Assembly (NCBI GenBank): GCA_946811695.1
Contig: OX328131.1
Location: 15,216,289-15,280,288, forward strand
DNA from: Gonocerus acuteangulatus
Lineage: Eukaryota; Arthropoda; Insecta; Hemiptera; Coreidae
DNA: 64,000 nucleotides
Direction: 5' to 3'
The notes below the pieces were generated by a model. The model was not told where the DNA came from, made no database searches, and saw nothing but the letters and a program-made list of their open reading frames with translations. Positions 1-33,205 of the stretch are shown here, piece after piece. The first letter of the stretch is position 1. Each line of letters begins with the position of its first letter. A program made the position numbers and the translations under genes.

Positions 1-952
1 AAAAAATAAAGGGGAAACCAAGAACGAAAATAATACTTTACCCATTGAGTCTACGTAACTTGTGTCTTTTCTAATTGCAATAAGCAAAGGTGGCTGGTAG
101 CCATGCTTCCCCGGTGCATGGTCTAGGAGCAGATGCATTTCAAATAAAAATATATAAGAAATTATTGTAATGAAAGAATCACGTCGAAATAATTTTCCAA
201 ACTCGAGATATAAAATAATGAATTGTCTACCTATTTTATTTTATTTCTTAGCATCTAAGGTGCATTGGACAAAATGCTTCGACATGTGACGACTATTTTT
301 TGATGCAAAATCACCAGAAAAAAAAAGGGGCCGACACTATATGCTCCCCTTGTGAGATCAGACCGGCGTCATTTCATGTTTGATAATTTAAAAATGCATG
401 TTGTTGCAAACAATTTTTCAAAATAATGTTTATCTGAAGAAATTTCTTGTTTTTCCCCCCTTTTAAAATGAGTTCCTAATTTTTATTTATGCTTTATTCA
501 AAACGTAATAGTGTTTTAGTCATTTTGTTCTATATATTTTCAACTTTTGTTCTTTCCATTTATAATAACCACTTAGTTTGTACTAATTATTTGTGCTTTT
601 CTTTTCACTATTTTATAGTGTTTTAGGTATTTGGTTACTACGTGTTTCCAATTTGTAATTACATATTTCATTATATATAGTTAAATATATATGTACATAT
701 TTTGAATCTTATTTTACATGAACATCCATTCTCTAATTTTAACTTTTTATATTTCAAGCTTTCCAATTGACTGTAGTTATACAATTGGAAATGCCCTATG
801 GTGACACAGTTCCTGCGAGTCAGAGTTTTTTTTATTGGTAATCCCTTTTCGTTTATAACAATTCAATGTTACACTAATAAAGTCACTTAGTGAAATAATA
901 AAGTATCCATATTTGAGATCTCCAGTCTGATTATAATTAATACATATTTCAG
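1..952 (+). other. Intron sequence upstream of V-ATPase a exon A
   Basis: This is AT-rich intron with no coding signal. Around 800-832 there is a TTCCTGCGAGTC-type sequence followed by a T-run. It recurs near 4630 (reverse), 20915 and 29750 and marks the end of an interspersed repeat family. Confidence 0.6.
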
Positions 953-22661
<21,709 letters not shown>

Positions 22662-22838
22662 TTACATTTTATATATTTGTTTTTTGCTATTATATATGAG
22701 TATGTATTAGTATTAATTACGCTTTGTTTTATTCTGATATTAAGAAAGACAAGCAAAGATGTCGTTACTGGAAATTATTACAAAGAATTTATTCTTTACA
22801 TTGGTGTTGGCTATTCTTTGGAAAAAAGAAAAGGCATC

Positions 22839-22950
22839 TGCCCTATCCTGGCTAGAAAATGGTGGTAACCTATATACAACCCGTCCTAAAATTCTGAGTT
22901 AATAATTATGGACTATGGAAAATTTACATTTGTAGTAAAATGTACTAATA
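22839..22950 (+). repeat. SINE-like repeat fragment (CCTATCCTGGCTAGAAA)
   Basis: It shares CCTATCCTGGCTAGAAA and AACCCGTCCTAAAATTC with 12093-12160 and, more diverged, with 45224-45300. Confidence 0.6.
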
Positions 22951-22959
22951 AACGTCCAT

Positions 22960-23080
22960 GCGCACAAAGCCATACCACGTTGAATACACCGGTTTATGTA
23001 GATCAACGAAGTTAAGCTATGTCTGGCGTGGCAGATATTTGGAAGGGTGACCGCCAGTACGTGCCATTGGCATTATAAAG
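22960..23080 (+). pseudogene. 5S rRNA-derived sequence (SINE3 head or 5S pseudogene)
   Basis: About 120 bp align by eye to 5S rRNA along the whole length: GCCATACCACGTTGAATACA near the 5' end, GATCAACGAAGTTAAGC (internal control A box), GTCTGGCGTGG, and GGAAGGGTGACCGCC (C box). Several substitutions at conserved positions argue against a working 5S gene. The neighbouring sequence (GGCATTATAAAGGGTGGCAC) is not recognised; if it recurs with the 5S part, the whole would be a 5S-derived SINE. Confidence 0.75.
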
Positions 23081-23289
23081 GGTGGCACCTTATAAATAGT
23101 CCAGTAATCGTTTCACGCGCACGCGCTCAAGCACTCTATCCCACATACTCTCATGTGTTCGCAAAAATAACAGGACGAAGCCTGCAAAAACGCCATAACA
23201 CTAATTTTCGGGACCAAGATCCTGAATGTTTCCTTCAAAAGACACTGTAAAATATAAGCCAAATATTTTCCTTGAGGCCTATAACTGAT

Positions 23290-23760
23290 GTCTCCGTGAA
23301 GGTACCTTTTCCACCAACACACAGTAGAGTGATTGAAACTGCACGGGGTCTAGAAAAAACGAATATAGCTTCAAAAAAAGGAATGTTGCTATTGACCTCT
23401 TGATTAAAACTGCCGAGGCACTCAGGAAGGAGGTGTGGAGACGAGGGAACAAAAAATAATAATTTTGGATGTAGACAGCGCTTTGAATTCAACAAGTTGA
23501 GATTATGGATCAGATCATGAATAGGTTGAGAAGGATGGAAGTTGCACAATACCTCCTGAAGATTATCAGGAACTATTCCTCTGAAAGATTCGAACGGACG
23601 ATGGCTCAATAACCTAGAATATTACAGGTGGCGTTCCTCAGGGTTCTGTTTTAGGTCCTTTGCTATGGAATGTCGCGTGTGATGAACGACTATGGTGGGC
23701 TGCTTGGAAGATCTGGCGACAATAGTTTGTGGAAAGCTCCTGGAAGAAATTACAAATCTC
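23290..23760 (+). pseudogene. Decayed LINE reverse transcriptase fragment
   Basis: The + strand encodes, across several frames, LDVDSA-F-N-S, RMEVAQYLLKII, and ITGGVPQGSVLGPLLWNVA. The last is the hallmark GVPQGSVLGPLLWN block of LINE reverse transcriptases, and the first corresponds to the D-x-x-x-A-F-(N/D) catalytic motif. Multiple frameshifts and stops are present, so the fragment is dead. Confidence 0.75.
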
Positions 23761-23764
23761 ACAA

Positions 23765-23945
23765 AGTATTTTTGTACATTTTATCACAATCGGACCACTC
23801 TTGAGGCAGTTAGAGAGTGATTTATTTGAGCAACCATTATTTTCGTGATCTATAGGTTCTGAAACGTGGACTTGCCTAGACAGCAGGTCACGTCATAAGC
23901 GGGTTTCCTCCACATGGTGGGAGGTAAGAAACGCGCTAAAACGAC
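23765..23945 (+). repeat. TA-anchored repeat fragment
   Basis: Matches parts of copies A-C (CACAATCGGACCA, TAGGTTCTGAAACGTGGAC, GCGGGTTTCCTCC) without the TA core. Confidence 0.5.
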
Positions 23946-24094
23946 TTGAAGTGAAGGAGCTGAATAAAGCTTCAATTTACCAAGGTGTTGGAGAACAGAA
24001 GGTGGAACCGCATTGCGGAGACATCTCATTCCTGCATGATGAACTACCTTGTTTTCATTGGGACTTTCATATATCAGGCAAAACTTGGAGTGGA

Positions 24095-24178
24095 GAAACA
24101 GGAGGGAGAGAGGAGGTGGAGGAGAGGGAGAGGGAGTGAGGGGGAGAAGGAGGGAGAGGGAAAGGGAGAGAGATAGGC
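24095..24178 (+). repeat. GA-rich low-complexity tract
   Basis: Purine-rich GGAGA/GAGGG run, low complexity. The open frames here are compositional artefacts. Confidence 0.8.
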
Positions 24179-24773
24179 TGGGAGGGTTCTGGTAAACTTA
24201 TACCCCGAAAACATCAGCAACTTACAGAAAAACATGCAGCACTCCACTGGCAGTAGATTAATCATTCTTATACTCTTTATTATTGAAGTTCACGGATTCT
24301 GTCATCGGGCGAGATATACTATTGAGTATATATAGGTAAGAGTACGCATTGGAATTTTGAACTGTTGGCAGCTCTGCGGGGAAATTTAGTTTTGCCGTTT
24401 TAATTCGTCTCCCACTCTAGGAAATCACACCACGTAGTCATCGGCTGTTCTCAATTTGCCTGGATGTTATGAGGTCAAACATGCTTTTAGTACTTTTGTA
24501 TGTAATATTAATAACTTCAAACATAAGAGTTTTTATAAACATAACATATATTCTAATAGTTTTACTTAGTATTAAAGAAAAGTGCAGAATAGTAGCTACA
24601 TATTGATATGAGTCCGAGCTCAGTGTCTGCATTGTGCTGGCAGCTAGTGGTCGAAAATCATCACAAGGAAGGCTAACAGTACGCAGGGCCTTTATGCACC
24701 TTCATTAGTAGCTGATCAACTTGAAGTTCCGGCATAATCAGCTGATCAACCTGCTAATTGCTATGATTGTACA

Positions 24774-24936
24774 GGAAACACATGATGAAGACAGAGTAGA
24801 CCAGCCAGATGATGTTCCAGATCTATCAAAGGAAAATCAAAATGAAGTTCCAACTCAACATTTGGTTCAATTAACTGATTGGAGTGGATACACTGCTGCA
24901 TGTGTAAGGAGAGGTAGCCCTATTACGCTGGAACAG
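24774..24936 (+). CDS. Possible orphan coding exon (unknown protein)
   Basis: A pyrimidine-poor acceptor-like ATTGTACAG precedes ETHDEDRVDQPDDVPDLSKE and NEVPTQHLVQLTDWSGYTAA. The residue composition and codon use look like real protein sequence, unlike the neighbouring intergenic DNA. The frame stops at 24960, inside the conserved end of the satellite block that begins at about 24919. I do not recognise the protein. It could be an exon of an unseen gene, or a captured or transposon-encoded fragment. Confidence 0.3.
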
Positions 24937-26853
24937 CAACATTGCAACCCCAACTTCTAACATACTCAGTAATTTGTTGCTAATTTGTTGCTAATTTGTT
25001 ACACTATTTTCAAATTTGTCGCTCCAGCCGTTTCCGAGAAAACGTGGCTGTGCTACCGTAATATTACGCCAGCACAGCCACCCCTGTAACTTTTGATCTA
25101 ATTGTCTGACGAAATTCAGATTGGTACGAGAATTTGTTGCTAATTTGTTGCTCTAGAATGACACCAATCACGAATTTGTCGCTCCAGCCGTTTCCGAGAA
25201 AACGTGGCTGTGCTAGCGTAATATTACGCCAGCACAGCCACCCCCGTAACTTTTGATCTAATTGTCTGACGAAATTCAGATTGGTACGAGAATTTGTTGC
25301 TAATTTGTTGCTCTAGAATGACACCAATCACGAATTTGTCGCTCCAGCCGTTTCCGAGAAAACGTGGGTGTGCTAGCGTAATATTACGCCAGCACAGCCA
25401 CCCCCGTAACTTTTGATCTAATTGTCTGACGAAATTCAGATTGGTACGAGAATTTGTTGCTAATTTGTTGCTCTAGAATGATACCAATCACGAATTTGTC
25501 GCTCCAGCCGTTTCCGAGAAAACGTGGCTGTGCTAGCGTAATATTACGCCAGCACAGCCACCCCCGTAACTTTTGATCTAATTGTCTGACGAAATTCAGA
25601 TTGGTACGAGAATTTGTTGCTAATTTGTTGCTCTAGAATGACACCAATCACGAATTTGTCGCTCCAGCCGTTTCCGAGAAAACGTGGCTGTGCTAGCGTA
25701 ATATTACGCCAGCACAGCCACCCCCGTAACTTTTGATCTAATTGTCTGACGAAATTCAGATTGGTACGAGAATTTGTTGCTAATTTGTTGCTCTAGAATG
25801 ACACCAATCACGAATTTGTCGCTCCAGCCGTTGCCAAGAAAACGTGGCTGTGCTACCGTAATATTACGCCAGCACAGCCACCCCCGTAACTTTTGATCTA
25901 ATTATCTGACAAAATTCAGATTGGTACCAGAATTTGTTGCTAATTTGTTGCTCTAGAATGACACCAATCACGAATTTGTCGCTCCAGCCGTTTCCGAGAA
26001 AACGTGGCTGTGCTAGCGTAATATTACGCCAGCACAGCCACCCCCGTAACTTTTGATCTAATTGTCTGACGAAATTCAGATTGGTACGAGAATTTGTTGC
26101 TAATTTGTTGCTCTAGAATGACACCAATCACGAATTTGTCGCTCCAGCCGTTTCCGAGAAAACGTGGCTGTGCTAGCGTAATATTACGCCAGCACAGCCA
26201 CCCCCGTAACTTTTGATCTAATTGTCTGACGAAATTCAGATTGGTACGAGAATTTGTTGCTAATTTGTTGCTCTAGAATGACACCAATCACGAATTTGTC
26301 GCTCCAGCCGTTGCCAAGAAAACGTGGCTGTGCTACCGTAATATTACGCCAGCACAGCCACCCCCGTAACTTTTGATCTAATTATCTGACAAAATTCAGA
26401 TTGGTACCAGAATTTGTTGCTAATTTGTTGCTCTAGAGTGACACCAATCACGAATTTGTCGCTCCAGCCGTTTCCGAGAAAACGTGGCTGTGCTAGCGTA
26501 ATATTACGCCAGCACAGCCACCCCCGTAACTTTTGATCTAATTATCTGACAAAATTCAGATTGGTACCAGAATTTGTTGCTAATTTGTTGCTCTAGAATG
26601 ACACCAATCACGAATTTGTCGCTCCAGCCGTTTCCGAGAAAACGTGGCTGTGCTAGCGTAATATTACGCCAGCACAGCCACCCCCGTAACTTTTGATCTA
26701 ATTGTCTGACGAAATTCAGATTGGTACGAGAATTTGTTGCTAATTTGTTGCTCTAGAATGACACCAATCACGAATTTGTCGCTCCAGCCGTTACCGAGAA
26801 AACGTGGCTGTGCTAGCGTAATATTACGCCAGCACGAATTCGTGATTGGTGGT
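24919..26853 (+). repeat. 160-bp satellite array with TAATATTAC hairpins, 12 hairpins
   Basis: Twelve head-to-tail units with an exact 160-bp period. TAATATTAC starts at 25059, 25219, 25379, and so on to 26819. Each centre is flanked by arms GTGGCTGTGCTAGCG / CGCCAGCACAGCCAC (one mismatch). Units are nearly identical, with a minor subtype (GTTGCCAAGAAA, ATTATCTGACAAA) in several units. The left end has a unique edge, CTATTACGCTGGAACAGC. The right end stops inside the hairpin and continues with GAATTCGTGATTGGTG, an inverted piece of the unit. No coding potential. Confidence 0.95.
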
Positions 26854-27875
26854 TAATGAACATAAACTTTTAAATAAGAAGAAAGATTTTTGTACCAAAT
26901 GTTATCAAAATCGAACCATTTTCTTCTTAATAATTCAAACCCCCCTAATAGTACTTAAACGTTTGAATATAAAAATAAAAAACCTTTCTTAGCGAGTGTT
27001 TATACTTTAAACGGATGGCCCGTGCAAAATTAAATTTTTGTGTCAAGGGCGGAAACTCTTTGGGGGAAAAATTCACATTTTATTTCTCAGTTTTAGTAAT
27101 TCAAGGTCTGCCATGATAGTTGAAATTAACCTCAATTAAAAATAATACTATGAATTAGATACAGTATAGTAACAGCTGTTCTGTTATCGTCCTAGCAACG
27201 CATTCTACCTAGGTTTGCCTGCTCTAACCAATACAAACTTTAAACCCCTCTAAAAATACTTAAAAATTCGAATATCAAAAAATCCTTTCTTAGCGAGCGC
27301 CCACGTTCTATAGGGAGTGTCCATGCAAAATTTCAAAATTTTCTGTCGTGTGGTTTGGGCTAGGGGATGATAGGTCAGTAAGTGAGTGAGTGAGTGAGTG
27401 GTATTTGACAAATATATAGTAGATTTTTCAAAAATACCTATCTCTTTCCTCATAGTCCGAATCAATACACTCATCTTCTCCATCATTTTCACACATTTAC
27501 TTAAAACGCCTCTTCATTATTTCTTGATTCTCTTCATATAAAATGTGAAACAGCGGTCGAAAGAAGACATTATATTTTAAATTTTTGTTACCTAAGTAGA
27601 GTGTTGTGAACACCCTAAGCCAGTAAAAGGCCCAGAAAATAAACAAATAATGTTTTTTTTTATGCGACTGCAACCTCAATGTGAACAGAACTACTATTTA
27701 TGAAGGTACCAAAGCGATTAAATGGATTGTAAATTTTTAAATTCAAAATATAGTGCTAATTAAGTCATGGGGTGATGAAAACTCCCCACATCTCTACTTA
27801 AAGGTTAATATTATGTTTTGGTATTTTGAGAAAAATTAAAACACCGACGCAATGGCATACCGGAGAACGGGAGAT
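26854..27875 (+). other. Non-coding, diverged interspersed repeats
   Basis: Contains two diverged copies of a block with CTTTCTTAGCGAG and CCATGCAAAATT (26990 and 27290) and a GTGAGTGAGTGAGTGAGTGG run at about 27380. No gene seen. Confidence 0.5.
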
Positions 27876-27879
27876 TATA

Positions 27880-28535
27880 ATTTTATTTATTTATTTATGA
27901 GCGACCGTAACTAAGGCGACTCGCTCAGAACAAAAATTACATATATAATATACATACGAAAATTACATCTAATTAAATACAATCTTATTTTACACATTTT
28001 TGCCCAAATATACAAATTGAAATTTTTATACACATCTATTTATAAGAGAATACAATAATACAATATACTTGAATATATGAAAAATCAATATTATAATAAT
28101 GCATAAAGTTTATACAAATAATCAATTAAGTTGGTTGAAGGAGGCTTCACACTCCTGTCAGTTTTATATTGTCACATGTAAGATTTTAGTATAGTACGGC
28201 TGTATAGTTTTAACATTTTAAGACAAATAAAATACATACACATATATGTGTGTATGTCCTGTTATAATTTGTTCATGTTTAATTATAATTATAATTTGTT
28301 TAGTAGATTGGTCTTGTTGAGGTAGTTCAGTATGTTATCTATATATTTGCTTCCATCGCCGAGTAATTCAGTCATATTGTAAGGTAAGTCATAGTTTTGT
28401 CGCTGTAAACATTCAGTCAGTATGTGCTTTATAGTCAGCGGTGTGTTACACTGTGTACATGTCGGTCTGTCCTGTCTTGTCATGAGATAAGAGTGTGTCA
28501 GTCGGGAATGGCCAATTCTTAAGCGGGAGATTATA
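27880..28535 (-). pseudogene. LINE 3' end, ORF2 C-terminus (minus)
   Basis: The minus strand encodes SRLRIGHSRLTHSYLMTRQD, then CTQCNTPLTIKHILTECLQR, ending at a stop near 28289. This is the C-terminal RNase-H/zinc-knuckle-like tail (RLRIGHTxLTHxxLL, CxxC, TVKHILxxC) of jockey-superfamily LINE ORF2. The 3' UTR runs down to a TTTATTTATTTATT tail at about 27882. It is 5'-truncated. Confidence 0.75.
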
Positions 28536-28689
28536 AGAATCAGCCTTCACAGGAATCTGACAGTACCTAGTAGCTACAGGAAATTCACCGCTTCCTCCCT
28601 CATTCTTAACTCTCTTAACTTGTCCACGTGATGTTATGTTTACATACCTGGTAACAACAACTCTAGCAGGCTCCCTTTATAAAATACTC

Positions 28690-28829
28690 TTTTTAGCGCG
28701 GTTACTCCCTATCTCCATAGGGAGAACCCGCTTATGAGGTTGACCTCATGACGCAATCCGGAAGTGCCGACTAGAAACTTTCACGTTTCAGACCCTATAG
28801 ATCACGAAAATATAGGTGGCTAAAATTTG

Positions 28830-28868
<39 letters not shown>

Positions 28869-29620
28869 TTATATATATGCTTGTCTGTTCGCGCTCCTGA
28901 CGGCTCAAAAATGGTCCGATTTTGATGAAATTTGGCACAAAAATCTGTCTTCTAATTTGAAAGGTCAAGTTCGTTAACCAGCAGAATCCGCCCACTTGAA
29001 GATAGTGTTTGGGGCGAAATTCGCGCAAACAAAATCGTAAAGCTTACGTTTTTGAGTTTATATGCTTGCAGGTACTTGTTTTATAGGTTTGTTAACATAA
29101 GAAAACGAATGAACCCATTTTTAAGGCGATATATGTAACCGTTTCTGAGAAAAGTGGAATCAATGTTTTTGTAGGTCATTATTTTTTTGTGAGTACTTAG
29201 AATCGCGGGATTCAATTGAAATATTTTCTACATCTTGGAAATTAATCCCAACTAAGATGATTAAATTTTGGTTATATTTGAAGTTAAGGAAGTATGCGAA
29301 AAAAAATATTTTATTAATAGACGTGAAAATTTTTCGGATCTCCATACATTTTTCGTAAATATCTCGATACCGGTTGGGAAATCGTGGTAAGTGGAAAGTG
29401 ACCATTCGAATGCTTACTAAATTCTCTACAAAAAATGTTGTGAAGCAATATTCGATGGGACAACGTCAATGAGAGATATAAGCGCTTAAAACTTAAAAAG
29501 TGATTGTTTTGAAATGGTTTTTCTCTTTCTTTATCTCACTTTTTAATTGGTTGTTTCTAGTTTTAAATTGCATTTATCAGTAAAATTAGTATTGTAGTAA
29601 AATAAGCTAACAAACGGTGA
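28690..29620 (+). repeat. TA-anchored interspersed repeat, copy C (plus)
   Basis: Same block order as copy B: TTTAGCGCGGTTACTCCC, a (TA)n core at 28833-28878, GGTCCGATTTTGATGAAATT, GGCGAAATTCGCGC, and a diverged AT-rich arm. Confidence 0.7.
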
Positions 29621-29732
29621 AAGGTATTGGTAATAAGTTTGGAGTGGCTGTGGTAATCATGATGGCAGTGGCTGTCAGTTTCCTGTGATTTGTGATGCTA
29701 ATCTATTCCATTTCTTCAAGATGTACGTAACC

Positions 29733-29775
29733 GCGCTAAGATGACGCAGTTCCTGCGAGTCGGACTTTTTCATAT
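29733..29775 (+). repeat. GCGCTAAGATGACGCAG repeat end
   Basis: Short shared block ending GAGTCGGACTTTTT; see 20892-20930 (plus) and 4628-4668 (minus). Confidence 0.5.
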
Positions 29776-29779
29776 TCTT

Positions 29780-31130
29780 AAAGGCCCATATACAAAAATA
29801 CAACGAAAGCCTGGACAAATGAACAGTTGTCCCGCCGGGACGAAGTCATCCTATCCAGGCTTCGTATTGGACACACCTTACTTACCCACTCCTACCTACT
29901 AGACAGAAAGGACAGACCAACTTGTAGATATTGTAACGAGACTCTGACGGTTAAACATATACTTACCATTTGCAGACAACGCAATAACCTGACCATACCT
30001 TACTTACCCATTCCTTCTGACTGGACAGAAAGGACAGACCAACTTGTAGATATTGTAACGAGACTCTGACGGTTAAACATATACTTACCATTTGCAGACA
30101 ACGCAATAACCTGACCATACCTTACTTACCCATTCCTTCTGACTGGACAGAAAGGACAGACCAACTTGTAGATATTGTAACGAGACTCTGACGGTTAAAC
30201 ATATACTTACCATTTGCAGACAACGCAATAACCTGACCATACCTTACTTACCCATTCCTTCTGACTGGACAGAAAGGACAGACCAACTTGTAGATATTGT
30301 AACGAGACTCTGACCGTTAAACATATACTTACCAACTGCAGACAACGCAATAACCTGACCATACCTTACTAACCCATTCCTTCTGACTGGACAGAAAGGA
30401 CAGACCAACTTGTAGATATTGTAACGAGACTCTGACGGTTAAACATATACTTACCATTTGCAGACAACGCAATAACCTGACCATACCTTACTTACCCATT
30501 CCTTCTGACTGGACAGAAAGGACAGACCAACTTGTAGATATTGTAACGAGACTCTGACCGTTAAACATATACTTACCAACTGCAGACAACGCAATAACCT
30601 GACCATACCTTACTTACCCATTCCTTCTGACTGGACAGAAAGGACAGACCAACTTGTAGATATTGTAACGAGACTCTGACCGTTAAACATATACTTACCA
30701 ACTGCAGACAACGCAATAACCTGACCATACCTTACTTACCCATTCCTTCTGACTGGACAGAAAGGACAGACCAACTTGTAGATATTGTAACGAGACTCTG
30801 ACCGTTAAACATATACTTACCAACTGCAGACAACGCAATAACCTGACCATACCTTACGACTTACACGAAATACTGACAGAAGGTAGCCCACACATCAATG
30901 CATTACTCAAACATTTAAAAAACTCTTTATTATACACAAAAATTTAATTTACTAAATTTTGTCTGTTTTGATTATTTTATTTTGTTTGTTTGTTTTTTTC
31001 TTCATTCTTTTCCAATTTTATTTCTTCATTTGTTCTTATATACATATATATCACATTTGAAGTTGACGACTGACATTTAAAGAGTTTTTCGCCTCTGTTG
31101 CAGAACTCTATAAATTAAATAAATAAAAAA
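29780..31130 (+). pseudogene. LINE ORF2 C-terminus with internal 122-bp tandem expansion
   Basis: It starts with SRRDEVILSRLRIGHTLLTH and CRYCNETLTVKHILTICRQR, the same LINE family tail as at 27880 and 50880. A 122-bp segment is then repeated (GACAGACC at 29911, 30033, 30155, 30277, 30399, 30521, 30643, 30765: eight copies). Because 122 is not a multiple of 3, each copy changes frame. After the last copy, coding resumes with YDLHEILTEGSPHINALLKH and a stop at about 30947, then a 3' UTR ending A-rich at about 31130. Position 29827 is not a real start. Confidence 0.85.
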
Positions 31131-31139
31131 AAGAAATAA

Positions 31140-31580
31140 AGGCCCATAAATGTTCTTCAAGGCTAATGTACATTAAATGCCCACAATTATCTCATTCAAA
31201 CCGTAGTATCAATTCAAACAATAATAATATAAACTTCTGGTTAGTGACAACTTTTCGAAAATCACTACTCTTCGAAAATAAATCCTCCAGACTGCCGAAT
31301 CAAACAAAAGTTGTTTTATTTAATCAAATTTCCAAAGGAATACTCAAAACGGAGATTATCTCTCAATTTCATAATGTAATTGAAATTCTAGAATAAAAAA
31401 AACAGCAAATAAATAAGAGTAATTTGTGTTTTTTTTTGTGATATCATCAAAATTAAATGAAAATTATTCTTGATATTAATTCTTGCATAAAAGTTAATTA
31501 CAGAACAAATACATCGAAAATTATGAACGTTTTTACAAAAGGCTTCCTTGCAAAACACACTGACGACACCTAGTCACACA
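31140..31580 (+). other. Unique-looking non-coding sequence
   Basis: AT-rich, no motif recognised. Confidence 0.4.
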
Positions 31581-31584
31581 GGTG

Positions 31585-31655
31585 ATGTGATGATGTGCCG
31601 ACTAGAAAATTTTGCGTTTCAGATCCCCTAGAGATCGAAAATAATGGTGGTTCAA

Positions 31656-31710
<55 letters not shown>
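31585..31710 (+). repeat. TA-anchored repeat end and (TA)n
   Basis: Contains GTGCCGACTAGAAAATTTTG and GATCGAAAATAATGGTGG as in copy B, then a perfect TA run at 31659-31710. Confidence 0.65.
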
Positions 31711-31714
<4 letters not shown>

Positions 31715-31761
31715 GGGGGGTGTCAATCGAGTTTTGAACACCCTCTATATATATATATATA

Positions 31762-32600
31762 CAGGGTGTTCAAAACTCGATTGACACCCCCCTTTTTTCC
31801 ACAATTTTTGATATTTAAAAGCGAAACTTGGTGGGTCTTAACGTGGTCGAATGTACATTCATTGGACCCAATGCACGACCCCTCAACTTTAATTATTTAG
31901 GAAATTCCTCGCTGCACCCTGGATGTCGGCACTAATGGCCTAGATGTCAAGACGCCGTAAAAAATAAATAAATCGTCCAACACAAAAATAATTGCTACGA
32001 AATTCTAATCATTAGGTGAGTTCTATTGCTTTAAATTTATTATTTTAATGCCTTTATAAATTAATTGAATTTGATTTTTAGGTGGAGCAAAAAGTTTAGA
32101 AAACGTTTATTAAGTTTTACGGAAGCGTAGACCACATTGATCATAAACTTTTCTGAAAACTTCAAAAACAAAAGTGTGTTTTGCCCCATTCCTATTTACG
32201 TTTTAGGCATTTAAAGGTACTTTTTGGAAAGAAAATTTAATCCTCTGCAACGTTTATACTAATTACTTTTTCCATTACGGACATACTTTCTGCGTTATTG
32301 GCAGAAAAGTGACAAAAAACGAGGGTTTTAACGGTTTTTGGCAATTTGTTACTCATTGGTGCGCTTTAGCGAAAAAATGACTGATATAAAATCGACATAA
32401 AATTCAATTCTCTACAATAATCCGTCATAAAAATAACCCCTTTCCATTGGAGATTCCAGAGTTAGGGTCTCTGGAGAAGAACTGGAGAAAGTTAAGGGGT
32501 CGTGCATTAGGTCCAATGAATGTACATTCGACCACGTTAATACCCACCAAGTTTCGCTTTTAAATATCAAAAATTGTGGAAAAAAGGGGGGTGTCAATCG
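31762..32600. mobile_element. DNA transposon relic with about 115-bp terminal inverted repeats
   Basis: The left arm begins CAGGGTGTTCAAAACTCGAT (31762). The right arm (about 32488-32600) is its inverse but lacks the outermost 15 bases. A second, inverted copy of the outer 34 bp lies at 31711-31744, head-to-head with the left end across a short TA run. The interior carries a SINE tail (GGCACTAATGGCC, 31928) and no transposase frame. The CAGGGTGT end next to TA fits the Tc1/mariner superfamily, but this is not proven. Confidence 0.75.
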
Positions 32601-33205
32601 AATAAAAAAATAATGAAATATATCAATTACGATGGAATTTTTATTTTTAATTCCCAATAATAAAAATTACTTAACTTTTAATTTTTATTATTTTATTTAT
32701 TAAATATATTTTATTAAATTTTAATTTTATTATTTTATTATTAAATATCTCTTAACCTCCGAATAAATAAATACATGATTTAGAACCTTTTGATTATTAG
32801 AAGTTATTTCTTTATGTGAGTGAATCAAAGTTCCTCTAAATCCAATTGATTTCTATGAGTATATATTGTATATTCTAGAATTTGTTTTTGTGTATTGCTT
32901 TCTATTTATTATAGCACTCATTTTTTTTTATTATTTAAAATAATGTTTAAAGTTAAAGTAAAAAAAAATTGTTATAAAAAATGTCGAAATAACATTATTC
33001 AAATAATTTTTATTTTTAAGGTTTTGAAATAAAAATTATTAAACATTTTTTTTTTAAATAGTAAAATATAATATATTTTATATTTTATATCTAATTGATA
33101 TTATCAATTACGATGGAATTTCTATTTTTATTTCCTAATAATAAAAATTAAAGGTTAAGTGAAACTCATTTGAAATAAAAATAGTTATTTTCGGTCTCTA
33201 GTTAT
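32601..33205 (+). other. Very AT-rich sequence with short duplicated segment
   Basis: The segment TCAATTACGATGGAATTT...CAATAATAAAAATTA occurs at 32625 and 33103. Otherwise nothing was recognised. Confidence 0.5.

Noticed and set aside
23235..23609. 124-codon minus-strand open frame
   Set aside because: It is antisense to a recognisable, decayed LINE reverse transcriptase and has no motif of its own.
25059..26827. Integrated geminivirus or other CRESS-DNA virus
   Set aside because: Only the nonanucleotide hairpin is present; no Rep or capsid reading frame was found anywhere near the arrays.
24919..26853. CRISPR array
   Set aside because: Units are contiguous 160-bp repeats without unique spacers, in a eukaryotic context.
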